Assembly (NCBI GenBank): GCA_021442155.1
Contig: CM038223.1
Coordinates: forward strand, 31,966,983 to 32,030,982
Source: Cymbidium sinense
Lineage: Eukaryota > Streptophyta > Magnoliopsida > Asparagales > Orchidaceae
Direction: 5' to 3'
Length of the DNA stretch: 64,000 nt
The position numbers and the translations under genes are program-made. Within the stretch, counting starts at the first letter, position 1; every line of letters starts with the position of its first letter. Positions 38,643-50,029 of this stretch are shown here, piece by piece. Below the pieces are notes generated by a model, which saw only the letters and a list, made by a program, of their open reading frames with translations, had not been told where the DNA came from and did no database searches.

Positions 38643-39577
38643 ATGGGCAAGAAGAGGGCGGATGTCAACAACACTAACAAATTTGTTAGTCCGGAGGCTG
38701 AGGAGAGATACCATCACACCCTCATACACAAGCATCTGATCCCGGAGAGAAGCTTCTACAATTCAGGTGGGCACGTGGAGATCATCATTACTAAGCAAAG
38801 CTAGATGAAATTGGCCTACGATAACAAATCTAGTGTCATCCCCATGGTGTGAGAGTTTTTTACCAATGCAAAGGAGCACCATAATAATCAAGTTTTTGTC
38901 TGAAGAAAACTAGTTAGTTTTGCCAGTACTACCATCAATACATATTATGATCTATTGAACATAGATTATAATCACTATCTTTATAATGATCATCTTGACT
39001 TCAATGAAATCCTTAATTTCTTCACTATTAGAAAATCTAATACCTAGTGGAAAAGATAGGAGGAGAAAATTATCAATTTTCCTACCATCAGCCTCACTAC
39101 TGAGGCTAAAGCTTGGCATTTCTTTATTTATGCCAAGCTTATGCTCTCTAGGAATATTAGTGAGGTAACTAGGGATAGGGCCATTTTGAATTTTCCAATT
39201 CAAAAGACCTTTACTATGGATGTAGGGAAGATTATTTATAATTCTATCTATAATATGCTTAAGAGTTGTTGTACAGTAAGCTTTAATCATCTTTCTCTTA
39301 TTTATGCTTTTTGTGTTGAGGCGGGATGGTAAATGATCCTGATGAGAAGTTTTTATATAAAAGGCTCCCTTGACCAAAAAGGTCATTAAGGGGTTTGGTT
39401 CTAGGACTGAGGCTGGGGAAGCTCACGCGCCCCTCGATCTCAGGCCAAATCCTCCCAAACCCTAAATGAGCAACTCCAAGAAATTGGAGGACAAGTCTCA
39501 GACCAAGGAGAAAGGCCAATGAAACTAGTTAGTGCCGACAGGAACTGAAGAGGAAATTTAACCATCACATGGATTAG
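38643..39577 (+). pseudogene. Antisense ORF of Tat LTR region, copy 3, 5' part
   Basis: ATG at 38643 starts MGKKRADVNNTNKFVSPEAE, then RHLIPERSFYNSGGHVE-like sequence. EFFTNAKEHHNNQVFV and FASTTINTYYDLL lie at 38845-38960, FPTISLTTEAKAWHFFIYAK at 39075-39135, SRNISEVTRDRAILNF at 39150-39200 and DVGKIIYNSIYNMLKSC at 39220-39265. This order matches the putative plant transposon protein domain family. In-frame stops occur in the N-terminal third and near 39040. It is cut at 39577 by solo LTR B and continues at 46627. Confidence 0.68.
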
Positions 39578-39582
39578 CAGTA
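39578..39582 (+). repeat. Left target-site duplication of solo LTR B
   Basis: CAGTA at 39578-39582 is repeated at 46622-46626. The uninterrupted paralogue at 35840-35870 has a single CAACAGTAGAAACAATTTTC at the matching place, so this is a clean empty-site comparison. Confidence 0.94.
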
Positions 39583-39899
39583 TGTTGACCTCACTTTTGG
39601 AGTGATGACTCATCTTTCTTGTATTATGCTGAGGAACCATCTAGGCACTTAGATTTTCCTAGTCATATGACACTTCTAGTGATTAAGGGAACATTAAACT
39701 CAAGCCTAGAGACTTAGGATGACATACCCTAAGCTTAGACCATACCTTAAGAAAAATAGGTTCTACCTATCATAGGGCCTAAATCAAGATCCATGAAATT
39801 GACTTAAGCCCTAACCTAAGTTAGTTCCACCATGATCCTTTGATTCAACTCAAAACCCATTCAAACAAAGTCTAACCCAAATTGATTTTCATAAAAGTA

Positions 39900-40960
39900 T
39901 TCTAACCATTCAATAGATTATTTCAAACTCTTCCAATACTTACAGTCAAACTAATTGAACCAAATGAATTCAATCAACCAAAGTTAGCCCATTTTACCCA
40001 AAAGGTCCAAAGAAGCCAAAATCCAATCAAACCCAAATCAATTGCAATCAAGGCCACTAATCAACTCTAAATCCATCATTGAACCCTTCTCAACACCCAA
40101 TTCAATCCAATTCAACCCAATTGGTCCACTTGACTTAAAGTGGCCTAAATGACCAAATTGATTCAAACTTCAATCCAACCCAAATTGAATTGAATCAATC
40201 CATCCAATCTTCTTTATAATGATTGTTAATCATCCTTGATAGTCCAATTACAATCAATTGGGTCAAACCAAACTAATTTGATCACTTAATCTAAGTTGAC
40301 CTAATTAACCCATATGGACCAAAATGAATCGAATCTCATTCTAACCTCAATTGATTGCAATTAGTGGCTCCCATCAATCATAAATTGATTATTGAACATA
40401 AGTCAACCACAAATTAATCATAACTGAGTCAATTTAGTCTCTTGACCCAAGTTGACCCAATTTGACATAAAGGGTTGACCCAATTTGACCTAAAGGGTCA
40501 AATTGGGCCAAATCAAATTCTAAACCAATTGATTGAAACTAATATCTCTAATCAATCATGAATTGATTATTGAACATGATCCAACATTTAATTTAACCTA
40601 ATTTGATCAACCCAACCCAATTGATCCCTTTAACCCAAATTGACCTAAAGGTCCAATTGAACCAAATCCTTCCAAAATCTAAATTAATTCAAACCAACAC
40701 CTACAATCATTCTTAAATGATCAATTGAACCTAAACCAACCCTCCACCCAAGCCAATTTGGCCCATTTAACCCAAAGGAACCCATATGAGCTAAGATCAA
40801 ATCCACTTCAAATTAAACCAAATTAATTGCTCTAGTACATTCCAAATGATCATTTGAACACACCCAAACCCTTGGTTTAATCTAATTTGACCAAATGGTC
40901 AACCTCACCCAATTGAACCCCATTTGACCTATATGGATCAAATTGAGCCAAACCCAATCA
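39900..40960 (+). repeat. Low-complexity CAATTTGACC tract in LTR B
   Basis: This is the counterpart of 6480-7560, with repeated AACCCAATTTGACC-like words and a local direct duplication GGTTGACCCAATTTGACCT (40456-40500 region). It is rich in TTGACC/TTGACT. Confidence 0.8.
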
Positions 40961-43564
40961 AACTTGACATTACTCATCTTTAGGTCACCATGGATCAACC
41001 CAAGTGGACCCAACCCATGGTGAACTCAGTTTGAGTCAAACCCTTGAACCAAGTAACTCAAATGAGATAAAATCCCCTTTTAGAGGGGTTCTCCCACTCC
41101 CTAAGCCTTGCCAGCCACCTTTGGCTATCCTTGGACACTAAGACCACTAATCTATCCTAACCCAAGGTTGTTGGGTTTAACCTTTGGCCATGAGAGGGTG
41201 AACTCACCCTTGGCTCTCCATTAGTTCACTAGGAGGAGGAGGTACACCCCAAGCTAGCCCATGTCACTGCCTCAGTCTCTCAAGCACCTCCACCTCAATA
41301 ATCCGCTAGCACCTCCGGCCACCTACCCTGGCCAGACGACTGCCAAAGGTTGAGCCATCTCAGCCCTTGGTTCACTTGGGGAGGAGAGTATACTCCTCTC
41401 CATCAATTCAAACTTCAAATAGAGCTTTCTCACAGCATTCTGAGCAGTCCTAGACCCTTCCCTAAATCCCTAGTGCTCTCTATCACTGATGAGACCAACC
41501 ATCGATCAGAACTGCGAGCCTCATCTTTCCAACCTCACCAAAACCTCATCAAATCCAAATTAACTCTTCTCATACCTTCCCCTTACTCTAACGAGTCGAA
41601 ATGAATCGATCCCTGATCAATTTGATCACCAGAAGGCACTCCATAGAGGAATCAATGAGGAGGCAGCTCAAGATCTTCTCAACAAGACTTCGTCTCTTCA
41701 AGATGAAGCTACCTCAGTCGACAGACCATCAGTATTTTGCTCCTGCAGGGTAAAAATTTGGTAAATTATAGATTTTCCCCTAGGTGTTGTTCTTTTGTGA
41801 AGTGAATCATGATTTTATGTAATTTCTATCTATGATTTTCTTTGATCTCCTCCCTGCATGTTTTAGAGTCGATACCATCATCCTACGAGCTCTAGTGAGC
41901 TTGAATCAAGCTGTGGAAGGTAGATGGATCATCGGCCTTTCATGCCGTGTGATTAGAATGGACAACTGTGATTTAATTAGATTAGATATTTTGATTTAAT
42001 CCTTAAGAAACTATGGGATTAATCTTCACCATCTGATCTGAGATCAAACTACGGGAATGAAACTACGTCCATCGCCGTTGAGTCAGCTGTCGCATCAGAT
42101 GTTTTAAATAACCTATCCCATGGTGCTACGTGGAAAGTGCTGCTGCATCAACTTCTACATGGCACTGATAATTTAGGAGCTTAATTAAGTATTAAAAATG
42201 TCATTAAATAGCCAGAACTTTGAAAATTTATAACTAATTGTAAAAAAATTATAAAAAATATAAATAAACCCATTTCAAAAAGGATAAATAGAAGATAATT
42301 TAATAAAAATAATATCCATAAAGTTTTGTTAATGAATAATGTTTAATTAAAGTTTGAAGTTTAAGTTAATTACCTTAATAAAGGCTTAATTATTTGGTCA
42401 ATTGATCTCAAATTTGATAGGTCGATCCTATGGGATGTCCTCTGCCTCCCCTAATTTTTTTGGGATTTATTGGCCATGTATTTTGGAGAATTTGAAATTC
42501 TAATCCTAATCACCCTTCTTAATCAATTTAATAATTATTAAAAGTTCTAAACATTAAAAATTAGATGATTAATAATATTAATCACTATTAATAGTATGGA
42601 TGATGGAGAAAAATAATTTGGATCTCTTTCCTAGTTATTTTCCTAATTACATTTCCATAGGAGGGTTAGTTAATGCATATGTTTATTAAGGGTTAATTAA
42701 GTAAATTAATTATAAAATCAAATCAAATAAAAATGATGATTGGTTCAGATAATTTAAGTTCAATTCATGCGTTCTCCTTTATGTGTTTACAACCGTAAAG
42801 ATCATTAAGGAATTTATGGTTAACCCATGGGTGTGAGAAAACCATAAGAGTACTCAATTTAGATTCTTCCTTAATCTAACTAACTTTTAAGCATGAGCCT
42901 AATTGCATTAGGTCTTTTTAGAAGCATTACAAGTTTTAATTTTTTTATAAATATATCATTGGAGGCTCATGATTAAGTAGATAATTAAATTAAAAAGACT
43001 TGGGAAAGGAAAATTAAATAAATTGCTTAATGATTTAACCTTAATCCATTCATAAAATTCACTTAATTATTTTTCCTTAAATACATTAAGTCACTAACAT
43101 GAGATGGGGCAAAACGACAAATGTCATTTCTCCTCTTTAGGTTTTAATAATTCAAATCCAAAAATTAAACTTCATAACAAATTTGGTTATTCTTAAAAAA
43201 TTTTATTTGACTTAATTGTCCTTAGGAATTAATGTGATTGAATGTATCATGTGGCAATGTTTAATTATTTCTTTTCAATCATTATAAGTTTGTATGCCTT
43301 TTGTATCATGTATTCATGTTTTTCAAAGAATCAAATGAATATAGTTATATATGTATAAGTTGCATGTGTTGAATTAATCCAATTATATGGCATGGCTATT
43401 ATCATTAGTAAATCTCAAATTATTTTCAAAATTATGAACTAATGATGAAAATTTAAACTAATGTTGGCTATTAATATTATATATGATTTACATTCACTTA
43501 TAGTTTAAACGTGTTAAAGGATTGTTGTATTTTCATGATTCATGTGTATGTTTACATGTGTTTG

Positions 43565-43920
43565 AATGTTAGTAAGTATATAGTCTGAACTTCCAAAGAA
43601 TATGAGACTTTAAGTAGCCCCAAGGAGGTATTAGATTACCTCACTTCCCTGGTTTAACAACGACACATGCTTACTTAATTTCATTCATTTGTGCATATGT
43701 GCTAGAATTTGGATAGAGCTTTACTTTACATGAGTAAATAATTTGCTAATATACCATCTATCGCATGATTTTCATTCTTATATTTATGTATATATTTATA
43801 TGTATTTAGGATAGCAAGTATATAGTCCAGACATCCCAGGGACACGAGGCTTTAAGTAGCCCCAAAGAGGTCTTAGATTACATTACTTCTCTGGTTTAAC
43901 AATGGCATGTACTTGCTTAA
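43565..43920 (+). repeat. Two ~240-bp internal repeats of LTR B
   Basis: Units begin GTAAGTATATAGTCTGAACT at ~43571 and GCAAGTATATAGTCCAGACA at ~43814. Both carry the TTTAAGTAGCCCCAAGGAGG-like core. Confidence 0.75.
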
Positions 43921-44036
43921 ATCTCTAATATATGTGTAAGTATACTTAGCTAAGGAATGAAATCTCTCTTTTCTACCAAAAATATATGCATCAATAATCA
44001 TTTAAGTATAGAAAAAATACACATATGTACATTGCA

Positions 44037-44039
<3 letters not shown>

Positions 44040-44113
<74 letters not shown>
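44040..44113. repeat. (AT)n microsatellite, 74 bp
   Basis: This is a pure AT run in LTR B after the second ~240-bp unit. D and E carry longer runs at the same place. Confidence 0.97.
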
Positions 44114-44116
<3 letters not shown>

Positions 44117-46621
44117 AAATTAAATATCATAAAAATGAAGACATATCCATGTTATCCATGTGATAGTGATTCAATCTCCTTAATCTTAAGATGTCTTTCA
44201 TGTTGAATAGGATTCTTTAAGATTAACCTAAATTTAGGCTTAATAAAATGTTTAGTAAATCATTCACTAAAAGAAATCAAAATTATAGCCACATGTCTTT
44301 AAAAAATAACTTAGGATAGGGATGAAGGGGGTCAAACCTCTTTCCTCTCTTTATAATAATTAGATGCTAAGTAAATATTAAGTAAAATAAAAGAAAATAC
44401 TAATTAAAATTAACCAATCCTTTTAATAACTTGAAGTGGAACATCTCCTAATGTATAACTTAAATAATTCCAAACTTAAATGATCATAATCCTAAAACCT
44501 AGCTAAGACATATCACACCAAACCTTAGCACACACATTAGAATACTAAGTCACCACTTCTAGCATTACGTCAAGCCAGTGTATGTTATGATGTTGTGTTT
44601 TGTATTGTGATGTAATATTTTAGACTTGATGTTAGGATTACTTATGCGTAGACTAGATTTTAGGCCATTACTAGCCTAATGATATTTTCTATAGAGGATT
44701 AAGCTAAAGGGGCTACTGAAATGACAAATAAATATAAATACTTTTGCTTGCAGGTTGCTTATTCCCCTATGCATAATCCAATTAAGACAGATGGGCTTGG
44801 CTACCCATGTGCACGGTGCTAAGTCTAAATTTATGGAATGCAATTGCTTGGTTGTTTAGATAACATCTATTTTGTAGGTGTAGTTAGATTTTATTTTCTA
44901 TAAACTTGTAATTTTGCAAATGGGATTAGGCTTAGTGCTATAGGGTTTAGGATGAGTGGCTGGAAGGCAAAGACTTGGGAGGCCCTATAGCATCTAATTA
45001 TTATAAAGAGAGGAAAGAGGAGAGAGGTTATAATATTAAGCAAAAACAAATCAAAAGGAGGAAAGAAAAATGAAGAATGAAGACCCCTATAGTATTTATT
45101 TAATTATAATTATAATATTCTTTTGTAATCTAGGTTGTATAAGGGTAGAACTCAGCTACCAACATCTTTTCTTTTCTAGGGTGTACGGTGGTACCCGACC
45201 GCACCAACCTTTTATCCTTTTATGGAAATATATGAATGTTTGATTATTGTGTTTAACTTGTGCAATAGAAATAGCATATTTTTCATAGGTTTCTTAAAGC
45301 TTGATGATTGAATGTGTGGCCTAGATGCGGTAGGCTCTTTAGGATAAAATTAATTTTTCTATCCTCACTAACAACTCATAACTAAATTTTAAATATATCT
45401 TATAACCTCACCTTAAAGCCTAGGATATAATCAAGATAATTAAAAGATTTAGCAACCCTTTAGCCGAATGTTGAATGTTATAATAGCATGCATAATATCT
45501 TATTTTGCTTTTGAATAGGGAGGGTTGGGGAATGCTTGATCTTTGAGGACATCCCTTATAGTAGAGGACACCTCCTCCCATTGATTTAGCCCATAACCTT
45601 ACTTCATTATGCATTTTGGCATAATTATCCTAAGATTTTGTCCAAATGAATGTGTCAAAAATGATATAAAAGATTATAAATTTTACATTAGCCTAAGTCA
45701 TGCCTTCATGCTAGTCATGATCTAGTCTATTAGGGAGTAAGTTTAAGACTCTAGTTTCCCTTTCTAATTAAATAATAGCCTAATTATCTTGCAGATATAT
45801 AAGACCAACTTACATAGTTTTAAAGCATAAGAGGTTTTAGTTGGCGAGCACTCCAGGCGGTTGTGAGTCTAGAAGAGTCTGGTTGGGTTTATCCTCTCTT
45901 GTGGAGATAAACCATTATGTCCAATTTTTTGATTAGACTTAGGTTGTTCTCTTAACTTGTGCTAAATTATCCTAGATTTAGGATCCGTGTTTACTTATTT
46001 CCTTTGGGCTATGAGTATAAGTCCTCACTTCTTAGGCATTATCACAATTTTGTGTTGATGGACTATAAGCCCTAGTATTCTATTAAAATTTTAACTAAAG
46101 AAAACTCTCTTTTAAATGTATTAAATCTCACTATAGAGTAGACTAGAGTGTTCAATAGGCTTCTTAGTTTGATGAGTGCTCCCTACCTATCTTCATTTAG
46201 AATTCAAAAATAAGTCTTCCAAATTAAACTTTCCCACTTAATTTCCAAAATACCCAATCTTTTGATAGTCTAACCTTAAAATCTTTGGAGATATTTATTA
46301 ACTACTTTAATTGAGAGTTTTCTTATAAAATTATTATTTCTTAAGATGTAATTAACTATGAAAGATTGCTTCCATAAGAAACTAAAGAACCTGACATAAA
46401 ATAAACTCTACTTTACTTCTCCATGTAAAGTAGGGGAAAGATCTTTAGTATATACGAAGACTCATCTACCTTAAGAGTCATTATTAGGTGATTAGGTCTA
46501 TTATAAGAAGATGTTTCCATCTTTCATGATGGTACATCATACCATAATATCATACCTAATCATTTCAATAACTCCCTAAGATCTGTGTGGTGTCCCAACG
46601 ACTCCAAATTAAAACACCACA

Positions 46622-46626
46622 CAGTA
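46622..46626 (+). repeat. Right target-site duplication of solo LTR B
   Basis: CAGTA, identical to 39578-39582, directly after the terminal CA of LTR B. Confidence 0.94.
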
Positions 46627-46822
46627 GCGACAATTTTCATACATGATCGAGTTTAATACCTCACTTATGCACATGTTTGAAAACTATGGTTTCTATGCGG
46701 GTCCTAATGAGGCTTCCTTTCTTATGGCACTTCATTATCAGCCCTTTGTTAGAGCCCTGTCAGAGTCAAAGGAAGTAGAGGAGGAGGAGAAGGAGGAGGA
46801 GGAGGTTGATCAGGACAACTAG
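46627..46822 (+). pseudogene. Antisense ORF of Tat LTR region, copy 3, 3' part
   Basis: This is the continuation after LTR B. LMHMFENYGFYAGPNEASF and LMALHYQPFVRAL lead to an acidic tail (SKEVEEEEKEEEEVDQDN) and a TAG at 46820-46822. Copy 2 ends the same way at 36037. A pyrimidine-rich 3' flank with AATGAATA-like poly(A) signals follows both. Confidence 0.7.
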
Positions 46823-46989
46823 TTTTCCTCCTCTCTTTTTTTATATTTCTTTTCTTTCTTTCTTTTTATAATTAATGTAACCCTCCACTTTTTTTATATC
46901 AATGAATACATCATTTTTTTATGGATTTACATTTCTCTATGTGTTTTCTTATCATTTGGGAAGCTCCAGAATTAAAATATATAATTTCT

Positions 46990-48000
46990 TCACTTCAAAA
47001 GTTACATCAGAGTGGTAGTGCCGCAATGCTATTATTATAGCACCTCAATGCCCTCATGAAGTAGGTATAGTCTTAGAACCTGAGGATACAGCACCTCGGA
47101 GCCCATTATGCAGTGCCATTACGCTCCACAGAGATTCATTTAATTCATCTACTTGAGCGGGCGATGCCTCAGAGCTCTGTAGAGCTTTATTTAGTTACTC
47201 TACCCAAGCGAGTGGAACCTCAGCGCTCATTATGAAGCACTGCGGTGCTCTGTAGAGATTCATTTTGTTCCTCTACCCAAGCGGGTGACACCTTGGTCTT
47301 CATTACGCAACGTCGGGATGCTCATTTTGTTCCTCTACTTAAGCGGGCGATGCCTCAACACTCATTAAGCAGTGTTGTGGCACTCCTTAGGTAGCATCAC
47401 AACACTATGTAGAGATTCATTTTGTTCCTCTACTTGAGCCAGCGACGCCTCAGAGCTTGTATCTCAACACCATGACATTGTTATCAAAACTCAAGTGTAA
47501 ATTTTATGCTAAAATGTCACAAAAAGTGTTAAAATATTATAGCATCGTGACGCTTGATATATGGTACCGAGGTGCCAATGGTATTTTTTAATATGGCCAG
47601 AACAAAAGAGGTAGCACCGCAGTGTTTGTGATACATCATCGAGGTGCTGTTTATTTAACTACTATAATTGAAAATTTGGTGGCATGCGCCTTAGTAATGA
47701 TAGATTTTTATATGTTTAGTGTAAGGTACTCTTCTCCCTTATTCTGGATCTAAGATCAATGGAAAAAGGGTTTTATTACATGCTGTAACTATTTTCGATG
47801 GTAGAATAGGTTCTAAGACATGGTGCTTCAGCACTTAAGGAATGGCTATGCAACATTAAATTAAGTGCAAAAGACCAAAGGAATCTAGAAATTTAGCATT
47901 GTGTAGTCAGTGTTGTGGTGCCAATAGGCAGAGTGACAGGGCTATGTTTCTCGAGAGCTTGGCACCTTGGTACTAGGATTTGGCACCGTGGCACTGAGAG
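46990..48000. repeat. Palindrome-rich block with ~75-bp tandem units
   Basis: Many decayed AGCGCC-NC-GGCGCT copies occur, for example AGCACTGCGGTGCT (47236-47249) and AGCACCGCAGTGTT (47613-47626). Between 47100 and 47460 they are embedded in tandem units of ~50-80 bp built on GAGATTCATTTTGTTCCTCT followed by an ACTTGAGCGGGCGATGCCTC-like block (starts near 47131, 47182, 47255, 47331 and 47412). Confidence 0.75.
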
Positions 48001-48423
48001 TTAGGAATGCACCTTTTAGAGAGAAATTTTTGTAGAATCTAGCAATTTTTATGAAAATTTTTGGCAGAGTTATGTTATAGCAATGCTAGATTCTCTTATT
48101 TTAATGTTATTCTGCCTTGTTCCAGATCTAAAATCAATTGAGAGATATATCTCTTCTTCTTGCTCTGGAACTAAGTTCAACGATGGAGATTCTTTGAAGA
48201 AAACCAATGCACAAAAAGAAAGATCGGGTAAAAGAATTTAAGATGCATTATTATAATGAATCATTTACTTATAGTGGATGATAGATGGATTTTGTAAGGG
48301 AGAGACTCAATCTTGCAACAAATGCCAGTTCACGAAAGCAAGAATCCACTTGAAAAACTAAATATGATAAGTAGAACTAGAGAGTAGGATGAAGGAAAGG
48401 AGGTTAGGAGCAATTTTTCCCCC

Positions 48424-48431
48424 TTTTTATA
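48424..48431 (-). promoter_or_regulatory. TATA box of duplicated LTR promoter 2
   Basis: TATAAAAA on the minus strand sits in an AAAATTATAAAAAGGG context, preceded by a TAACTTCCCAACTAGTGG-like block and followed by CTCCTTTCCTTCATCCT-type leader. The block corresponds to the one around 49501, about 1.08 kb away. Confidence 0.5.
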
Positions 48432-48559
48432 ATTTTCTGTCCACTAGTTGGGAAGTTATGTGCCCCATAACCATTCTTCCCATTCCCCTGGATGATTTAG
48501 CATTCTTAGGGGGAATCGGTAGTTTTGCTTGCTTCTTTAAATTATAGATCATGCTCCCA

Positions 48560-48990
48560 ATACATCGATGAAGTCATGGCAGTGCTGTGGCGCTAGGCTG
48601 TTAACTTGTCAACTGAATCAATAATGTTTAGTTATAACACTGCAACACCAAGATCACAGTTCCATGACACTACAATAAAAAAATTGTTACCTTTTTTTTT
48701 TTTCATTTTTGATGCAAACAAAGATGTATCACCTTGGCATAGAAAAATGACACTTCATCGCTGCTTTAAAGATATGAAACCCGAAATCTTAGTGCAACGA
48801 CACTGAATTGAAGGGCCATGGTGCTACAAAAATTATACCTAAACCTGAGAGCTTAGTGTTGTGTCGCTAAATTTCTAGCACCTCAGCACTATGGAATGAA
48901 GTGCTAAAGATTACATTCCCTATAGTTCGACTCCTTGGTGCTGAACTTTGGCATCGCAGTGCCATGGAGTGGGAACTCCATTTCTAAACC
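48560..48990. repeat. Palindromic repeats between the two LTR promoters
   Basis: GCRCC/GGYGC half-sites recur near 48580, 48640, 48815, 48880, 48935 and 48955, with strong CG decay. Confidence 0.6.
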
Positions 48991-49456
48991 AGATTATTGC
49001 AAAATTTGATAATTTTTTATGAAAATTTAGCAGCATAATGCCACACTCTTCTCCCTTATTTAGGATCCCAAGATCTATAGTGGGAGAGTTTTTCTTCTCA
49101 CACTAGAACCAAGTTCAATGGCGGAGGTCTTTCGAATTTCAATATTCTAGAATTTTGGGTTTGGGGGCTTTCGTTTTTACTCTAGATCCAAGATCGATGG
49201 AGATGGGCCTTTTTATTTCTCACCAGATCCAAGGTCAATAATAAAAATCTTTTTAAACTTAATTTTCATAGATAAAATTATATAAAAAAGATTTTCTAGA
49301 AGTTTTTAACATGGAATTGATAAGAGTAAACCTCGATCTTATCTCTTGCATGAGGAGACTATTATCATAGCAGTTGAAGGAAAACTACTGAGAATGCAAG
49401 TGACAGAGAGCAAGAATGGTTGGGTGAGTTAGAGTGAGAGTGAGGAAAAAGAAGAA

Positions 49457-49458
49457 GG

Positions 49459-49491
<33 letters not shown>

Positions 49492-49507
49492 TTCTCCCAT
49501 TTTTATA
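49457..49507 (-). promoter_or_regulatory. LTR promoter 1: TATA box and CT-repeat leader
   Basis: On the minus strand TATAAAA (49507-49501) is followed by a (CT)n run (49490-49457) and a long pyrimidine-rich leader. This parallels 19885-20025 and points along element 2 towards its LTR end. Confidence 0.6.
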
Positions 49508-49639
49508 GGTAATTTCTCACCATTAGGGTGGTTTTTCGCTCCATAATTATTCCCTCTACCCACCCTTAGGCAGTTATTACTATTGCACCAAGAATAATAG
49601 TTTTTATTGATTTTATAATTGAAGGTCATCATGATAGTG

Positions 49640-49780
49640 CCTCAATGATAACATCATTGTGTTGTGGTGCTATGTCATTTAAGTAGGCAACCATCAAGGA
49701 TAGTTTAAGTTTCTAGATTTTGTAAGGCAACAATAATGTCTAGGCACTGCGATTGTAGCACCACGGCTCCCCAAGCTGGG
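49640..49780. repeat. Palindromic repeats in the U3-like part
   Basis: GTGCCTCAATGATAACATCA-type and AGCACCACGGCTCC-type decayed copies near 49638, 49665 and 49760 lie upstream of promoter 1 on the minus strand. Confidence 0.55.
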
Positions 49781-50029
49781 ATGTTAAATTTATATCATTT
49801 TTTATATGCAAATAAAAATAGCCCACAACAAATGTGTCATGTCTATTGGACATGATGCATTCGTTACTTTTCTTATTTATTTATTTTATGATTATATGTC
49901 ATAATATAATGAGAAGAGAGAAAATAGAGTCATTGGAAATCTCTAATCACTTTCATTTATCACGTAAAATAGTGATTTAAAGAGATTATAGCTACAAATC
50001 ATTAGCTTGAATTTCTCTAATACAGATAG

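Larger units (their letters stand above)
39583..46621 (+). mobile_element. Solo LTR B of long-LTR family 2 (7039 bp)
   Basis: It begins TGTTGACCTCAC, ends AACACCACA and is flanked by CAGTA. It aligns with A throughout, roughly four-fifths identical by eye. It keeps 963 bp (43960-44922) that A has lost. Order: tip hairpin remnant, CAATTTGACC tract (39900-40960), GC-richer block (41090-41750) with candidate splice donor at 41750, AT-rich part, two ~240-bp units (43565-43920), (AT)n (44040-44113) and the conserved 3' third. An 84-codon frame at 41350-41604 has no recognisable relative and is probably chance. Confidence 0.9.
36809..49830 (-). mobile_element. 3' LTR-like region of Tat element 2 (reversed, split by LTR B)
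   Basis: On the minus strand it follows element 2's extra ORF and ends at 36809 with the same terminal block as 1-1166. Removing solo LTR B and one TSD (39578-46621) leaves about 6 kb. Order along the minus strand: U3-like DNA from about 49830, promoter 1 (49507), leader, palindromes, promoter 2 (48431), leader, palindromes and a ~75-bp tandem block (47460-47100), antisense ORF, palindromes (38500-38090), an unexplained block (38080-37420) and the LTR end. The right boundary is approximate, since I cannot fix the TG. Confidence 0.6.

Noticed and set aside
41350..41604. An 84-codon frame in LTR B
   Set aside because: It is not conserved as an open frame in LTRs A and C, has no recognisable motif and lies in the GC-richer leader block.
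49440..49500. The (GA)n run as an independent microsatellite locus
   Set aside because: On the minus strand it is the CT-rich leader right after a TATA box, and a similar leader occurs in two other LTR promoter copies, so it is annotated as part of the promoter.
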